Assembly (NCBI GenBank): GCA_019635315.1
Contig: JAHBZT010000003.1
Location: forward strand, 434,001-498,000
Reading direction: 5' to 3'
From: Rubrivivax sp.
Lineage (GTDB): Bacteria > Pseudomonadota > Gammaproteobacteria > Burkholderiales > Burkholderiaceae_C
DNA: 64,000 bases
Made by a program: the position numbers and the translations under genes. The first letter of the stretch is position 1. The number at the start of each line of letters is the position of its first letter. Below the pieces are notes generated by a model. That model was not told the DNA's origin. It was given only the letters and a program-made list of their open reading frames with translations, and searched no databases. Positions 1 to 8,986 of this stretch are shown in pieces.

Positions 1-1162
1 CCACCGCCGCCTCGAACAGGCCGAACTGCAGCTCGGCCAGCGTCCAGTGCGCCGGCGGTTCCTCGCCCAGCGCCTTCAGCCGCGCGTGCAGCACCTGCGC
101 GTCGCGCGACTCGGCGTCGCTCAGCCCCGCGTGCACGACCAGCGACTCGCGCACCGACAGCCGCGCGAACGGCTGCTCGAGGTCGACCTCGCGCCCGCCA
201 TAGGACAGCCGCGCCGAGCCGGTGGCCTGGCGCGCGGCATGGCGCAGCACCTGCTCGGTGAAGTCCATCAGCTCGCGGTGCGTCCAGTACGCGGCGTAGA
301 ACTCCATCATCGTGAACTCGGGGTTGTGGCGGACGCTGATCCCCTCGTTGCGGAAATTGCGGTTGATCTCGAAGACGCGCTCGAAGCCGCCGACCAGCAG
401 CCGCTTGAGGTACAGCTCCGGCGCGATGCGCAGGAACATCGCCTGGTCCAGCGCGTTGTGGTGGGTGACGAAGGGCCGCGCATTGGCACCGCCCGGGATG
501 GGGTGCAGCATCGGCGTCTCGACCTCCAGGAAGCCGTGCTCGACCATGAAGCCGCGGATCGACGCCACCGCCTTGCTGCGCGCGACGAAGCGCGCGCGCG
601 CCGCCTCGTCGGTGATCAGGTCGACGTAGCGCTGGCGGTACTTCTGCTCCTGGTCGGTCATGCCGTGGAACTTGTCCGGCAGCGGGCGCAGGTTCTTGAC
701 CAGCAGCCGGATCGTCGTCGCCTTGATCGACAGCTCGCCGGTCCTGGTGCGGAACAGCGTGCCTTCGCAGCCGACGATGTCGCCCAGGTCCCAGTGCTTG
801 AACTCGGCCAGCCGCTCCGCGCCGACCGCGTCCTGCGTCACGTAGAGCTGGATGCGCCCGTGCGTGGGGCCGAACGAGCCGTCCTGCACGGTGGCGAAGC
901 AGGCCTTGCCCATCACGCGCTTGAGCATCATGCGGCCGGCCACGGCGACCTTGACGCCCTGCGGCTCCAGTTCCTCGTTGGGCACGGCGCCGAAGCGCTG
1001 GTGCAGCTCGGCGGCGTGGTGGCTGGGCCGGAAGTCGTTCGGGAAGGCCGGGCCATGCGTCGCGGCGCGGGCACGGATCGCACGCAGCTTCTCGCGGCGT
1101 TCGGCGATCAGGGTGTTGTCGTCGGCGGGGGCCACGACGGCTTCGGGGCTGGGGCGGTTCAT
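1..1162 (-). CDS. lysS: Lysyl-tRNA synthetase, class II (5' part; continues beyond window start)
   Basis: This enzyme charges tRNA-Lys with lysine in the cytoplasm. About 387 N-terminal codons are present; the C-terminal catalytic part runs off the left edge. Reading from the ATG at 1162, an OB-fold anticodon-binding region (roughly residues 50-170) is followed by the class II catalytic core, with the motif 2 stretch [20 protein letters not shown]. The N-terminal [30 protein letters not shown] matches the usual LysS start with a charged helix. It is transcribed away from the glycan operon. A TAGAAT hexamer on the minus strand at 1250-1245 could be its promoter. Identification is firm; only the end is missing. 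Confidence 0.95.
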   Translation of the reverse strand, partial: MNRPSPEAVVAPADDNTLIAERREKLRAIRARAATHGPAFPNDFRPSHHAAELHQRFGAVPNEELEPQGVKVAVAGRMMLKRVMGKACFATVQDGSFGPTHGRIQLYVTQDAVGAERLAEFKHWDLGDIVGCEGTLFRTRTGELSIKATTIRLLVKNLRPLPDKFHGMTDQEQKYRQRYVDLITDEAARARFVARSKAVASIRGFMVEHGFLEVETPMLHPIPGGANARPFVTHHNALDQAMFLRIAPELYLKRLLVGGFERVFEINRNFRNEGISVRHNPEFTMMEFYAAYWTHRELMDFTEQVLRHAARQATGSARLSYGGREVDLEQPFARLSVRESLVVHAGLSDAESRDAQVLHARLKALGEEPPAHWTLAELQFGLFEAAV

Positions 1163-1244
1163 GCGCTGGGCTTCGGCGCGGCGGTCCCGCCAGAACCGGT
1201 GTCGCCCCGGGTGTCGGCCACGCGCTGTCGGTGACAATCGTTGG

Positions 1245-1250
1245 ATTCTA
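1245..1250 (-). promoter_or_regulatory. Possible -10 box of the lysS promoter
   Basis: The minus strand reads TAGAAT here, about 83 bases before the lysS ATG. No convincing -35 box lies at the usual spacing, so this rests on the hexamer and its place in the divergent gap. Confidence 0.3.
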
Positions 1251-1306
1251 GGGTCGGCTCGCCCCGCGCCTGGCGTCGTCGGCCGGCCCCCGGCCTTCTT
1301 GACGGC

Positions 1307-2068
1307 ATGAACAACGAAGCGCAGTGGAAGCCGACGAAGTACGTCGTGCGTGGCGGCCGGCTGCGCGCCAGCCGTGACACGGCACACCTGGGTGTCGGCT
1401 CGCGCCTCGTGGCCGACGCCGTGGCGGCACGCTACGACGACCTGTTGCCGCTGCACGCACGCGGCCGCCTGCTGGACCTGGGCTGTGGGCATGTGCCGCT
1501 GTATGCGGCCTACCGTCCGCATGTCGGCAGCGTGACCTGTGTCGACTGGGCGCAGTCGCTGCACGCCAACCCGTTCCTCGACCACCTGGTCGACCTCAAC
1601 GGCGCGCTGCCGTTCGCCGAGGGGTCCTACGACACGGTGGTCCTGTCCGACGTGCTGGAGCACCTGCCCGAACCGCAGCCGCTGCTGCGCGAGATCGCCC
1701 GCGTGCTCGTGCCGGGCGGCCGGCTGCTGATGAACCTGCCGTTCCTCTACCGCATCCACGAGGCGCCGCACGACTATGCGCGCTACACCGCGTTCGCGCT
1801 GCGCCGCTACCTGGAGGCGGCTGGCCTGCAGGTGCTGGAGCTGCAACCGGTCGGTGGGTCGCTGGCCGTGTTCGCCGACCTGCTGGGCAAGCACCTGGAG
1901 CAGGCCGGTGCGCCGGGTCGCTGGCTCGCCGCGGCACTGGCCGGTGCGGCCACGGCGATGCTGCGCCGCGGCCCGCTGGCGCGCGCCGACCGGGCGAGTG
2001 CGGAAGCTTTTCCGCTGGGCTACTTCGTGGTGGCCGAGCGGCCGCAGCGGTTCGCGGGGCCGCCCTGA
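1307..2068 (+). CDS. Class I SAM-dependent methyltransferase (glycan operon)
   Basis: This is a Rossmann-fold methyltransferase of 253 residues. The SAM-binding motif I is [12 protein letters not shown] (about residues 54-65), followed by the acidic CVDWAQ of motif II, and [12 protein letters not shown] is the typical post-motif segment of the Methyltransf_11 group. The C-terminal half has a [20 protein letters not shown] stretch often seen in such enzymes in polysaccharide clusters. The ATG at 1307 is preferred over longer in-frame extensions because the residues before it are unlike the family. It is the first gene of the plus-strand glycan operon and its stop shares one base with the next start. 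Substrate is unknown; a sugar or a lipid-linked intermediate is likely. Confidence 0.8.
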   Translation: MNNEAQWKPTKYVVRGGRLRASRDTAHLGVGSRLVADAVAARYDDLLPLHARGRLLDLGCGHVPLYAAYRPHVGSVTCVDWAQSLHANPFLDHLVDLNGALPFAEGSYDTVVLSDVLEHLPEPQPLLREIARVLVPGGRLLMNLPFLYRIHEAPHDYARYTAFALRRYLEAAGLQVLELQPVGGSLAVFADLLGKHLEQAGAPGRWLAAALAGAATAMLRRGPLARADRASAEAFPLGYFVVAERPQRFAGPP

Positions 2069-3381
2069 TGCGGCTGGCCGACATCGCCCGGCTGCTGCAG
2101 CACCCGACGCTGCGCGGCACCGTCGCCGTGCAGTCACTGGGCTCGGTCGCAACGCTGGCCACGACCTTCCTGATCGCCTGGACGCTGGGCCCGCTGGCCC
2201 AGGGCCACTACGCCTGGCTGCGCGCCAGCGCCGACCTGCTGCTGGCGCTGGCGCTGCTGGGCCTGCCCCAGGGCATCGTGCACCTGTTGGGCCGCCACCG
2301 GACCCGGCCCGAGGCCGCCTGGCGCATCGTAATGCGCTGCGTGGCGCCGCTGGCGGCCTCCGGGCTCGCCCTGGCCGTGGCCATCGATGCCGGGTGGCTG
2401 GCGCTGCCCTGGCAGGGACCGGGTGGTCCGCCGGTGACAGCGTGGCTGTTTGCAGTCGGCGTGCTGGGCTGGGTGCTGCATGCGCTGCAGCGTGCATTCC
2501 TGCTGTGCCTGTCGTCGACGGCCACCTTTTCCTGGCTGACCACCGCACCGGCCCTGATCCTGCTGGCTGCCGTCGCGCTGCAGGCCCGTGCGGGTTCGTC
2601 GGCGTGGGAGTGGGCGCTGGCCGCCTCCGGCCTCGCCAGCGCAGGCCTGGGGGCCGTGCTGCTGGGTCGCGCGGCGCGTCAGCCGGCATGGCGCCAGGGC
2701 GAGGCCGCCTCGGGCACCGAACTGCTGCGCGCCAGCGGGCATGCCTTCTGGCATGTCGTCGCGATGTCGCTGCAAGGCTGGATCGCGCTGATGCTGCTGC
2801 AGATGCTGGGTGGCGGCGCACGCGAACTCGGCTGGTTCACGCTGGCGCTGCAGGTGCAGCTGCTGTGGGTGCTGCCGGCCGCCTATGTGGTGCCGCTGAT
2901 CCACGCGCGGGTCAGCGCCGCCGGCGGTGACGGCACGCGGGCGCCGGCGCTAGGGCGGCCGCTGGCCGCGGCCGCCGTCGTCGCCTCACTGGCCGCGGCA
3001 GTCGTCGCGGCCATACTGCCCTGGGTCATGCCGGCAACGCTGGGCGAGCGCTACGAGGGGGCGGTGGCGGCCAGCGTGTGCATGGCGCTGGGCGGTCCGG
3101 CTGCGATGCTGGGTCGGCTGGGCGGCGCGCTGCTGCTGGGCGCCGGGCGCCTGGTGGCGGCGAGCGCACTGCATGCGCTGCGCCTGGGCCTGCTGCTTGC
3201 CGGTGTCGCGTTGTGGGCGCTGTGGACGGCCAGGGCACCCGGCGGTGGCCTCGCCTCGATGGTCACCGCCGTGGCGCTGGCCTGGACGGTGGCCGAGGCC
3301 GTGGCGGCCGCGGTGACTTTCGCGCTGCGGCCGGAATTGACGGGCCGCGGCGGCGTTGCCGCGGCGACCGCGGCGCCGTGA
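2068..3381 (+). CDS. Wzx-like polysaccharide flippase / MATE-type membrane protein
   Basis: This is a 437-residue, strongly hydrophobic protein with about 12 predicted membrane helices, which fits the oligosaccharide flippase (MOP) superfamily. These proteins move undecaprenyl-linked oligosaccharides across the inner membrane. The N-terminal [20 protein letters not shown] and the following [18 protein letters not shown] resemble the first two helices of Wzx proteins. The start overlaps the preceding stop by one base (TGATG). A second flippase-like gene sits at 26466-27785, so this one probably serves the product of the plus-strand operon. The role is inferred from topology and context, not from a diagnostic motif. 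Confidence 0.7.
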   Translation: MRLADIARLLQHPTLRGTVAVQSLGSVATLATTFLIAWTLGPLAQGHYAWLRASADLLLALALLGLPQGIVHLLGRHRTRPEAAWRIVMRCVAPLAASGLALAVAIDAGWLALPWQGPGGPPVTAWLFAVGVLGWVLHALQRAFLLCLSSTATFSWLTTAPALILLAAVALQARAGSSAWEWALAASGLASAGLGAVLLGRAARQPAWRQGEAASGTELLRASGHAFWHVVAMSLQGWIALMLLQMLGGGARELGWFTLALQVQLLWVLPAAYVVPLIHARVSAAGGDGTRAPALGRPLAAAAVVASLAAAVVAAILPWVMPATLGERYEGAVAASVCMALGGPAAMLGRLGGALLLGAGRLVAASALHALRLGLLLAGVALWALWTARAPGGGLASMVTAVALAWTVAEAVAAAVTFALRPELTGRGGVAAATAAP

Positions 3382-3395
3382 TGCGTGTACGCTGT

Positions 3396-3432
3396 CGCAG
3401 ACCGGCGGGCCAGACGCTGTCCGCGGTCTGCG
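3396..3432. other. Intergenic stem-loop between flippase and methyltransferase genes
   Basis: CGCAGACCG (3396-3404) and CGGTCTGCG (3424-3432) form a perfect 9-bp stem with a 19-base loop in the 145-base gap 3382-3526. No T-run follows, so it is not a classical terminator; it could dampen transcription or stabilise the message. Confidence 0.35.
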
Positions 3433-3526
3433 CCATGCTTCCGAACCCATCCGTACTGGCACCTTCGTCGATCCGCGCGTGCGCGCAGGGCCTGCACCGG
3501 GCCGGCATGCACGGCGCCGCCCCGGC

Positions 3527-4249
3527 ATGACCCGACTCGCCGACTGGCTGAGCACGCTGCCGCTGATCGGTCCGCTGGGCCGGCGGCTGCGTCGCACGCT
3601 GCGGCGCGGCGGTGCGGCACAGGAGGCCTTCCCGGGCACCGCCGCCTACTGGCAGGCGCGCTATGCCGCCGGCGGTGATTCCGGCGCCGGCTCCTACGGC
3701 CGCTTCGCCAAATTCAAGGCGCGCGTGCTCAACGGGCTGTTCGACGAGCTGCAGTTGCGTACGGTCATCGAATTCGGCAGCGGTGACGGCAACCAGCTCA
3801 TGCTGCTGCAGGTGGCGGACTACACCGGCGTCGACATCAGTGCCGAGGCCGTGGCGCGCTGCCGGGAGCGTTTCGCCGGCCGGCCGGGCCGCCGCTTCAT
3901 GACGCTGCAGGACTTCGACGCCGCGGATCCGCCGCCGCGCGCCGAGTGCACGCTGTCGCTCGATGTCGTCTACCACCTGGTCGAGGACACCACCTACGAC
4001 GCCTACATGCGGCGGCTGTTCGACGCCGCGACGCGTGTCGTCGTCGTCTACTCGAGCAACCACGACGAGGCCGTGCAGGCCGACGGCGCGCACATCCGCC
4101 ACCGCATGTTCACGCGCTGGGTGGACGCGCATGCCGCCGGCTGGCAGCTGCTGCGGCATGTGCCCAACGAGCACCCGTTCCGCGGCGACTACCGTACCGG
4201 CTCGTTCGCGGACTTCTTCGTCTTCGTGCGCACCGGCGCCGCGGGCTGA
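3527..4249 (+). CDS. Class I SAM-dependent methyltransferase (glycan operon)
   Basis: This 240-residue methyltransferase starts MTRLADWLSTLPLIGPLGRR, with motif I as VIEFGSGDGNQL, the ribose-binding YTGVDIS, and LSLDVVYHLVED as the substrate-side segment. The ATG at 3527 matches family length; the longer frame begins in non-family sequence that overlaps the flippase gene. The segment FDAATRVVVVYSSNHDE resembles methyltransferases found next to glycosyltransferase genes. It lies 145 bases after the flippase, the largest gap in this operon, and only four bases before the GT4 gene. The acceptor is unknown. Confidence 0.75.
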   Translation: MTRLADWLSTLPLIGPLGRRLRRTLRRGGAAQEAFPGTAAYWQARYAAGGDSGAGSYGRFAKFKARVLNGLFDELQLRTVIEFGSGDGNQLMLLQVADYTGVDISAEAVARCRERFAGRPGRRFMTLQDFDAADPPPRAECTLSLDVVYHLVEDTTYDAYMRRLFDAATRVVVVYSSNHDEAVQADGAHIRHRMFTRWVDAHAAGWQLLRHVPNEHPFRGDYRTGSFADFFVFVRTGAAG

Positions 4250-4253
4250 AGAG

Positions 4254-5396
4254 ATGCGCGTGCTGCTGCTGGCCGCCGGCAATGTGGTGCACACCCGGCG
4301 CTGGGCGCATGGCCTGGCCGGTGCCGGCGTGGAGGTCGTCTGCGTGTCGCAGCACGGCTTCGGCGACGAGCCCTGGAGCGCGGAGGTGGAGTGCGTCGAG
4401 CTGCCGCACCGCAGCGCGTCGGGCTACGTACTCAACGCCGCCGCCGTGCGTCGCACCTTCGCGGCGCGGCGGTGCGACCTGCTCAATGCCCACTACGCGA
4501 CCGGCTACGGCACGCTGGCCACGCTGTCGGGCGTGCGGCCGCGGCTGTTGTCGGTGTGGGGCAGCGACGTCTACGACTTCCCGCAGATCTCGCCGCTGCA
4601 CCGCGCGGGGCTGCGCCAGGTGCTCGGCAGTGCCGACGGCATCGCCTCGACCAGCCACGTGATGGCGCGGCAGGTGCAGGCGGTGATGGGCCCGCACTGG
4701 CACGGCAAGGTGGCCGTGACGCCGTTCGGTGTCGACGCGGCGCGGTTCGCGCCCGCCGCCGCGCGGCCGGGGGCGGGTACCACCCGGCCGCTGGTGATCG
4801 GCACCGTGAAAAAGCTGGAGCCGAAGTACGGCATCGACACCCTGATCCGCGCCTTCGCGTTGCTGGCGGGTGATGGGTCACTGCGCAGCGCCTTGCCCGC
4901 CGGCCTGCGCCTGCGCCTGGTCGGCGAAGGCGTACAGCGCGCCGAACTGCAGGCCCTGGCCGGCTCGCTCGGCGTCGCCGACCAGGTCGAGCTTGCCGGT
5001 GCCGTGCCGCATGACCAGGTGCCGCTGCAGCTGCGCACGCTTGACATCTACGCCGCCGCGAGCCGGCTGGACAGCGAGAGCTTCGGCGTCGCCGTGATCG
5101 AGGCCTCGGCCTGCGGGCTGCCGGTCGTCGTGACGCGGGTCGGCGGGCTGCCCGAGGTCGTGCGCGAAGGCGAGACCGGTCTCGTGGTGCCGCGCGAGGA
5201 TCCCGCGGCGCTGGCGCAGGCGCTGCGCCGGCTGACCGTGGATGCCGGGCTGCGCGAGCGGCTCGGCCGCCAGGGGCGCGAGCATGTGCTGCGCCACTAC
5301 GAGTGGGGCGACTCGGTGCGTCGGATGGTGGAGGTCTACCGCCGGCTGCTCGCCGGCGAGCCGCTGCAGGCGCCGGCGCTGGGGGAGCGGGCATGA
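4254..5396 (+). CDS. GT4-family glycosyltransferase (GT-B fold)
   Basis: This 380-residue retaining glycosyltransferase builds a cytoplasmic lipid-linked glycan. The N-terminal half (MRVLLLAAGNVVHTRRWAHG) is the acceptor domain. The C-terminal half has the GT4 donor site: GTVKKLEPKYGIDTLIRAF, then the DSESFGVAVIEASACGLPVV stretch with the conserved E-x7-E motif that contacts the nucleotide sugar, then VGGLPEVV. LLSVWGSDVYDFP is typical of this group. The last four bases ATGA overlap the next gene's start, so translation is probably coupled. Sugar specificity cannot be read from sequence. Confidence 0.88.
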   Translation: MRVLLLAAGNVVHTRRWAHGLAGAGVEVVCVSQHGFGDEPWSAEVECVELPHRSASGYVLNAAAVRRTFAARRCDLLNAHYATGYGTLATLSGVRPRLLSVWGSDVYDFPQISPLHRAGLRQVLGSADGIASTSHVMARQVQAVMGPHWHGKVAVTPFGVDAARFAPAAARPGAGTTRPLVIGTVKKLEPKYGIDTLIRAFALLAGDGSLRSALPAGLRLRLVGEGVQRAELQALAGSLGVADQVELAGAVPHDQVPLQLRTLDIYAAASRLDSESFGVAVIEASACGLPVVVTRVGGLPEVVREGETGLVVPREDPAALAQALRRLTVDAGLRERLGRQGREHVLRHYEWGDSVRRMVEVYRRLLAGEPLQAPALGERA

Positions 5397-6406
5397 CCCG
5401 CCTGGCCACCATCATCGCCCCCTGCCGCAACGAGCGCGCGCACATCGACGCCTTCTGCGACGCCGCGCTCGCGCAGCGCCTGCCGGACGGCTGGGCGCTG
5501 GAGGTGCTGGTCGCCGACGGGCGCAGCGACGACGGCACGCGCGAGCGGCTGGCCGAGCGCGCGGCGGGCGATGCGCGGCTGCTGCTCGTCGACAACCCCG
5601 GGCGCATCGTCTCCAGCGGGCTCAACGCCTGCATCGCACGCGCGCGCGGCGAGGTGATCGTGCGCTGGGACCTGCATACGCGCTACGCCGACGACTACGT
5701 GGCCGAGTGCCTGGCCGCGCTGGCGCGCAGCGGCGCGGTCAACGTCGGCGGCCCCTGGGTCGCGCGGGGCGAGGGCGCCGGCGGGCGCGCCATCGCCGCC
5801 GCCTTTCAGTGCCGCTGGGTGGTGGGCGGCGCGCGTTCGCGCGACACCGCGTACGAAGGCGAGGTCGACACCGTCTACCTGGGGTGCTGGCCGCGCGCGG
5901 TGCTGGAACGCCATGGCGGCTTCGACGAACAGCTGGTGCGCAACCAGGACGACGAGCACAACCTGCGACTGCGCCGTGCCGGCGCGCGCATCTGGCAGAG
6001 CCCGCGCATCCGTTCCTGGTACCGGCCGCGCGACTCGCTGGCCAGGCTGTTCGCACAACAGCGCCAGTACGGCTACTGGCGGCCCTTCGTCGTGCGCAAG
6101 CATGGCCAGCCGGGCTCGTGGCGGCAGCTGGCGCCGGCCACGCTCGTGGCGGCGCTGGCGCTGGGCCTGCTGCTGATGCCGTGGTCGTCGTGGCCGTTCG
6201 GCGCCCTGGCGGCGGCCTATGGGCTGTACCTGGTGGCGGCCAGCGCCGCCGCGGCCCCTGCGGCCGGCGGCCTGGACGCGGTGCTGCGCCTGCCGGCGGC
6301 CATCGCAGCCTACCACCTGGGCTACGGGCTCGGGACCTGGCAGGGGCTGTGGGCGCTGGCGCTGCGGCGCGCGCCAACGGCAGCACAGCAGGAGCTGACG
6401 CGGTGA
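5393..6406 (+). CDS. GT2-family glycosyltransferase with C-terminal membrane anchor (ExoA-like)
   Basis: This inverting GT-A enzyme has 337 residues. It begins [16 protein letters not shown], followed by [16 protein letters not shown] (nucleotide-binding) and [13 protein letters not shown], where the usual DxD is replaced by a D-x-H type triplet as in Exo[21 protein letters not shown] supplies the catalytic ED-like pair. Near the C-terminus, two or three hydrophobic stretches (about 245-320) anchor it to the inner membrane. The order of elements matches the succinoglycan ExoA group, which adds sugars to an undecaprenyl-linked chain. ATGA overlaps link it to both neighbours. The linkage formed is unknown. 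Confidence 0.85.
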   Translation: MTRLATIIAPCRNERAHIDAFCDAALAQRLPDGWALEVLVADGRSDDGTRERLAERAAGDARLLLVDNPGRIVSSGLNACIARARGEVIVRWDLHTRYADDYVAECLAALARSGAVNVGGPWVARGEGAGGRAIAAAFQCRWVVGGARSRDTAYEGEVDTVYLGCWPRAVLERHGGFDEQLVRNQDDEHNLRLRRAGARIWQSPRIRSWYRPRDSLARLFAQQRQYGYWRPFVVRKHGQPGSWRQLAPATLVAALALGLLLMPWSSWPFGALAAAYGLYLVAASAAAAPAAGGLDAVLRLPAAIAAYHLGYGLGTWQGLWALALRRAPTAAQQELTR

Positions 6407-7179
6407 CCGAGGTGCCGGGACCGCCGGCTGCCCCGCCAGCCGCGCCTGCGCCGGCGGCGGGCAGCACCGCGGCCTTCGCCCGCCACGAGACCGACGCCGT
6501 GCGCGAACGCTACGCGCGCCGCGCCGCTGCGGTCGCGGCCGACCGCTACAGCCTGCTCGCCAGCCCGGCCGCGCTGCGCGAGCAGCAGCAGCGCCTGCGC
6601 GCGATGGCCGCACTGTGGCGCGCGCATGGCTGGGCAACGCTGCACGACAAGGCGCTGTGCGAGGTCGGCTGCGGCGCCGGCGGCAACCTGGCCGACCTGC
6701 TGCGCCTGGGCGCCGCGCCCGCACGGCTGAGCGGGCTGGAACTGCTGCCCGAGCGCGCGGCCGCGGCGCGCGCCGCGCTGCCGGCCGCCGTGCGCGTGGT
6801 GGAGGGCGACGCGCTGCAGGCCGACATGACGCCCGGCAGCCAGCAGGCGGTGCTGGCCTTCACGGTGTTCAGTTCGCTGCTGGACGACGCGTTCCAGCAG
6901 CGCCTGGCGGCCGCGATGTGGCGCTGGACGGCGCCCGGCGGCGGCGTACTGGTCTACGACTTCACGGTCGACAACCCGCGCAACCGCGACGTGCGCGGCG
7001 TGCCGCTGGCGCGCTGGCGTGCGCTGTTCCCGCAGGGCCGCGTGCAGGCGCGGCGGCTGACGTTGGCGCCGCCGATCGCGCGTGCGCTCGAGCATCGCGC
7101 CCCCGCGCTGCTGCCGTTGCTGGAGGCGCTGCCGCCGCTGCGCACCCACCTGCTGGCCTGGATCACCAAACCGACATGA
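6403..7179 (+). CDS. Class I SAM-dependent methyltransferase (glycan operon)
   Basis: This third methyltransferase of the operon has 258 residues. The start is taken as the GTG at 6403, which overlaps the previous stop by four bases; upstream in-frame sequence belongs to the GT2 gene in another frame. After a Pro/Ala-rich leader of about 25 residues comes [20 protein letters not shown], then motif [28 protein letters not shown] and [14 protein letters not shown]. The tail ends [20 protein letters not shown], a pattern seen in polysaccharide-cluster methyltransferases. Its position between a glycosyltransferase and an aminotransferase suggests it modifies a sugar of the repeat unit. Confidence 0.78.
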   Translation: MTEVPGPPAAPPAAPAPAAGSTAAFARHETDAVRERYARRAAAVAADRYSLLASPAALREQQQRLRAMAALWRAHGWATLHDKALCEVGCGAGGNLADLLRLGAAPARLSGLELLPERAAAARAALPAAVRVVEGDALQADMTPGSQQAVLAFTVFSSLLDDAFQQRLAAAMWRWTAPGGGVLVYDFTVDNPRNRDVRGVPLARWRALFPQGRVQARRLTLAPPIARALEHRAPALLPLLEALPPLRTHLLAWITKPT

Positions 7180-8342
7180 GCGACGCTTCACCCCCGTTCC
7201 TGCCCTTCGCGCTGCCCGAGATCGGCGACGACGAGATCGCCGAGGTCGTCGATACGCTCAGGAGCGGCTGGGTCACGACGGGCCCCAAGGCACGCCGCTT
7301 CGAGGCCGACTTTGCCGCGTTCCTGGGCGACCCCGGCCTGCACTGCGTGGCCGTCAACTCCGCCACCGCCGGGCTGCACCTGGCGCTGGAGGCGCTGGGC
7401 ATCGCCCCCGGCGACGAGGTGATCACGACCACGCACACCTTCACCGCCACCGCCGAGGTCGTGCGCTACCTGGGTGCCGACGTGAAGCTGGTGGACGTAG
7501 ACCCGGCCACGCTGAATATCGACCCGGCGGCGGTGGAAGCGGCGATCACGCCGCGAACGAAGGCGCTGATCCCCGTGCACTACGCCGGGCTGGCGGCGGA
7601 CATGCCGGCGCTCCTGGCCGTCGCGCGGCGCCACGGCCTGAAGGTGGTGGAGGACGCCGCGCATGCGCTGCCCACCACCTGCGGCGGCGCATTGGTGGGC
7701 ACGCTGGCCAGCGACGCCACCGTCTTCAGCTTCTACGCCAACAAGACCATCACCACCGGCGAAGGCGGCATGCTGGTCACGCGCGACGCCGCACTGGCCA
7801 AGCGCGCGCAGGTGATGCGGCTGCACGGCATGAACCGCGACGCCTTCGACCGCTTCACGGCCAAGGTGCCGAGCTGGTACTACGAGATCGTCGCGCCGGG
7901 CTTCAAGTACAACCTGACCGACATCGCCGCCGCGCTGGGCCTGCACCAGCTGAAGAAGGCGCACGCCTTCCGCGAGCGCCGCGCCGCGATCGCCGCGCGC
8001 TACGACGCGGCCTTCGCCGACCTTCCGGTGCTGCGGCCGCCCCAGCCCCGGGCTGGCGACCTGCACGCCTGGCACCTGTACGTGCTGCGCCTGGCCGACG
8101 GTGCGCCGTGCACGCGCGACGAACTGGTCGAGCGCCTGTTTGCCGCCGGCATCGGCTGCAGCGTGCACTACATCCCGCTGCACCTGCACCCCTACTGGCG
8201 TGAGCGTTATGTGCTGACGCCGGCGATGTTCCCGCACAGCCAGCGCGCCTACGAGCGCATGCTGAGCCTGCCGATCTATACGCGCATGGACGACGCCGAC
8301 GTGGAACGCGTCGCCGCCGCCGTGCGCACCGCGCTGGGCTGA
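7176..8342 (+). CDS. DegT/DnrJ/EryC1 PLP-dependent sugar aminotransferase (PglE-like)
   Basis: This enzyme transfers an amino group, usually from glutamate, to a keto-sugar nucleotide; with a 4,6-dehydratase it would make a 4-amino-6-deoxy sugar. Its 388 residues carry the family landmarks: [14 protein letters not shown] near residue 30, [16 protein letters not shown] (61-76), [11 protein letters not shown] (158-168) and [14 protein letters not shown], in which K190 is the expected PLP Schiff-base lysine. The C-terminal [10 protein letters not shown] is also typical. It overlaps the methyltransferase by ATGA and is followed by the PglC-like and PglF-like genes, as in bacillosamine loci. Donor and product isomer are not determined. 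Confidence 0.9.
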   Translation: MSDASPPFLPFALPEIGDDEIAEVVDTLRSGWVTTGPKARRFEADFAAFLGDPGLHCVAVNSATAGLHLALEALGIAPGDEVITTTHTFTATAEVVRYLGADVKLVDVDPATLNIDPAAVEAAITPRTKALIPVHYAGLAADMPALLAVARRHGLKVVEDAAHALPTTCGGALVGTLASDATVFSFYANKTITTGEGGMLVTRDAALAKRAQVMRLHGMNRDAFDRFTAKVPSWYYEIVAPGFKYNLTDIAAALGLHQLKKAHAFRERRAAIAARYDAAFADLPVLRPPQPRAGDLHAWHLYVLRLADGAPCTRDELVERLFAAGIGCSVHYIPLHLHPYWRERYVLTPAMFPHSQRAYERMLSLPIYTRMDDADVERVAAAVRTALG

Positions 8343-8367
8343 GCCGCGCACGACGGGACCGGCGTGC

Positions 8368-8964
8368 ATGCTCAAACGCTTGTTCGACCTCACCGGCGCG
8401 CTGCTGGCGCTGGCGCTGCTGTGGCCGCTGCTGCTGGCGATCGCGCTCGCGGTGCGGCTGGACTCGCCGGGGCCGGCGCTGTTCCGCCAGGAACGCGTGG
8501 GCCGGCACGGGCGGCCATTCCGCATCCACAAGTTCCGCACGATGGCGGCCGACGCACCGGCGCGCGGCCTGCCACTGACCGTGGGCGCGGACCCGCGCAT
8601 CACGCGCGTGGGCGCCTGGCTGCGGCGCACGCGGCTGGACGAGCTGCCGCAGTTTCTCGACATCCTGCGCGGCGACATGAGCCTGGTCGGCCCGCGCCCC
8701 GAGGTGCCGCGCTACGTGGCGCTGTACCCGCCCGCGCTGCGCGATCGCGTGCTGGCGGTGCGCCCGGGGCTGACCGACCCCGCCTCGCTCCAGTTCATCG
8801 ACGAGGCGGCGCTGCTGGCCGCGGCGGCGGACCCCGAGCGCGAGTACGTGGACGTGATCCTGCCGCGCAAGCTGGCGCTGGCAGCCGACTATGCCGAGCG
8901 GGCCACGCTGACCGGCGACCTGTGCGTGCTGTGGCGCACGCTGCGCCGGCTGGCGGGGCGCTGA
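8368..8964 (+). CDS. Undecaprenyl-phosphate sugar-1-phosphate transferase, short PglC-like form
   Basis: This small phosphoglycosyl transferase starts a glycan by moving a sugar-1-phosphate from a UDP-sugar onto undecaprenyl phosphate. At 198 residues it is the minimal catalytic form, lacking the five-helix N-terminus of WcaJ/WbaP. One reentrant hydrophobic helix (residues 6-30, LTGALLALALLWPLLLAIAL) precedes the hallmark blocks FRQERVGRHGRPFRIHKFRTM, RRTRLDELPQFLDILRGDMS and LVGPRPEVPRY. The DE of LDELPQ is the expected catalytic pair. Together with the adjacent aminotransferase and dehydratase it suggests transfer of a diamino- or amino-trideoxy sugar phosphate. Confidence 0.92.
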   Translation: MLKRLFDLTGALLALALLWPLLLAIALAVRLDSPGPALFRQERVGRHGRPFRIHKFRTMAADAPARGLPLTVGADPRITRVGAWLRRTRLDELPQFLDILRGDMSLVGPRPEVPRYVALYPPALRDRVLAVRPGLTDPASLQFIDEAALLAAAADPEREYVDVILPRKLALAADYAERATLTGDLCVLWRTLRRLAGR

Positions 8965-8986
8965 CCAGCACGAGAATGCGCCCCCG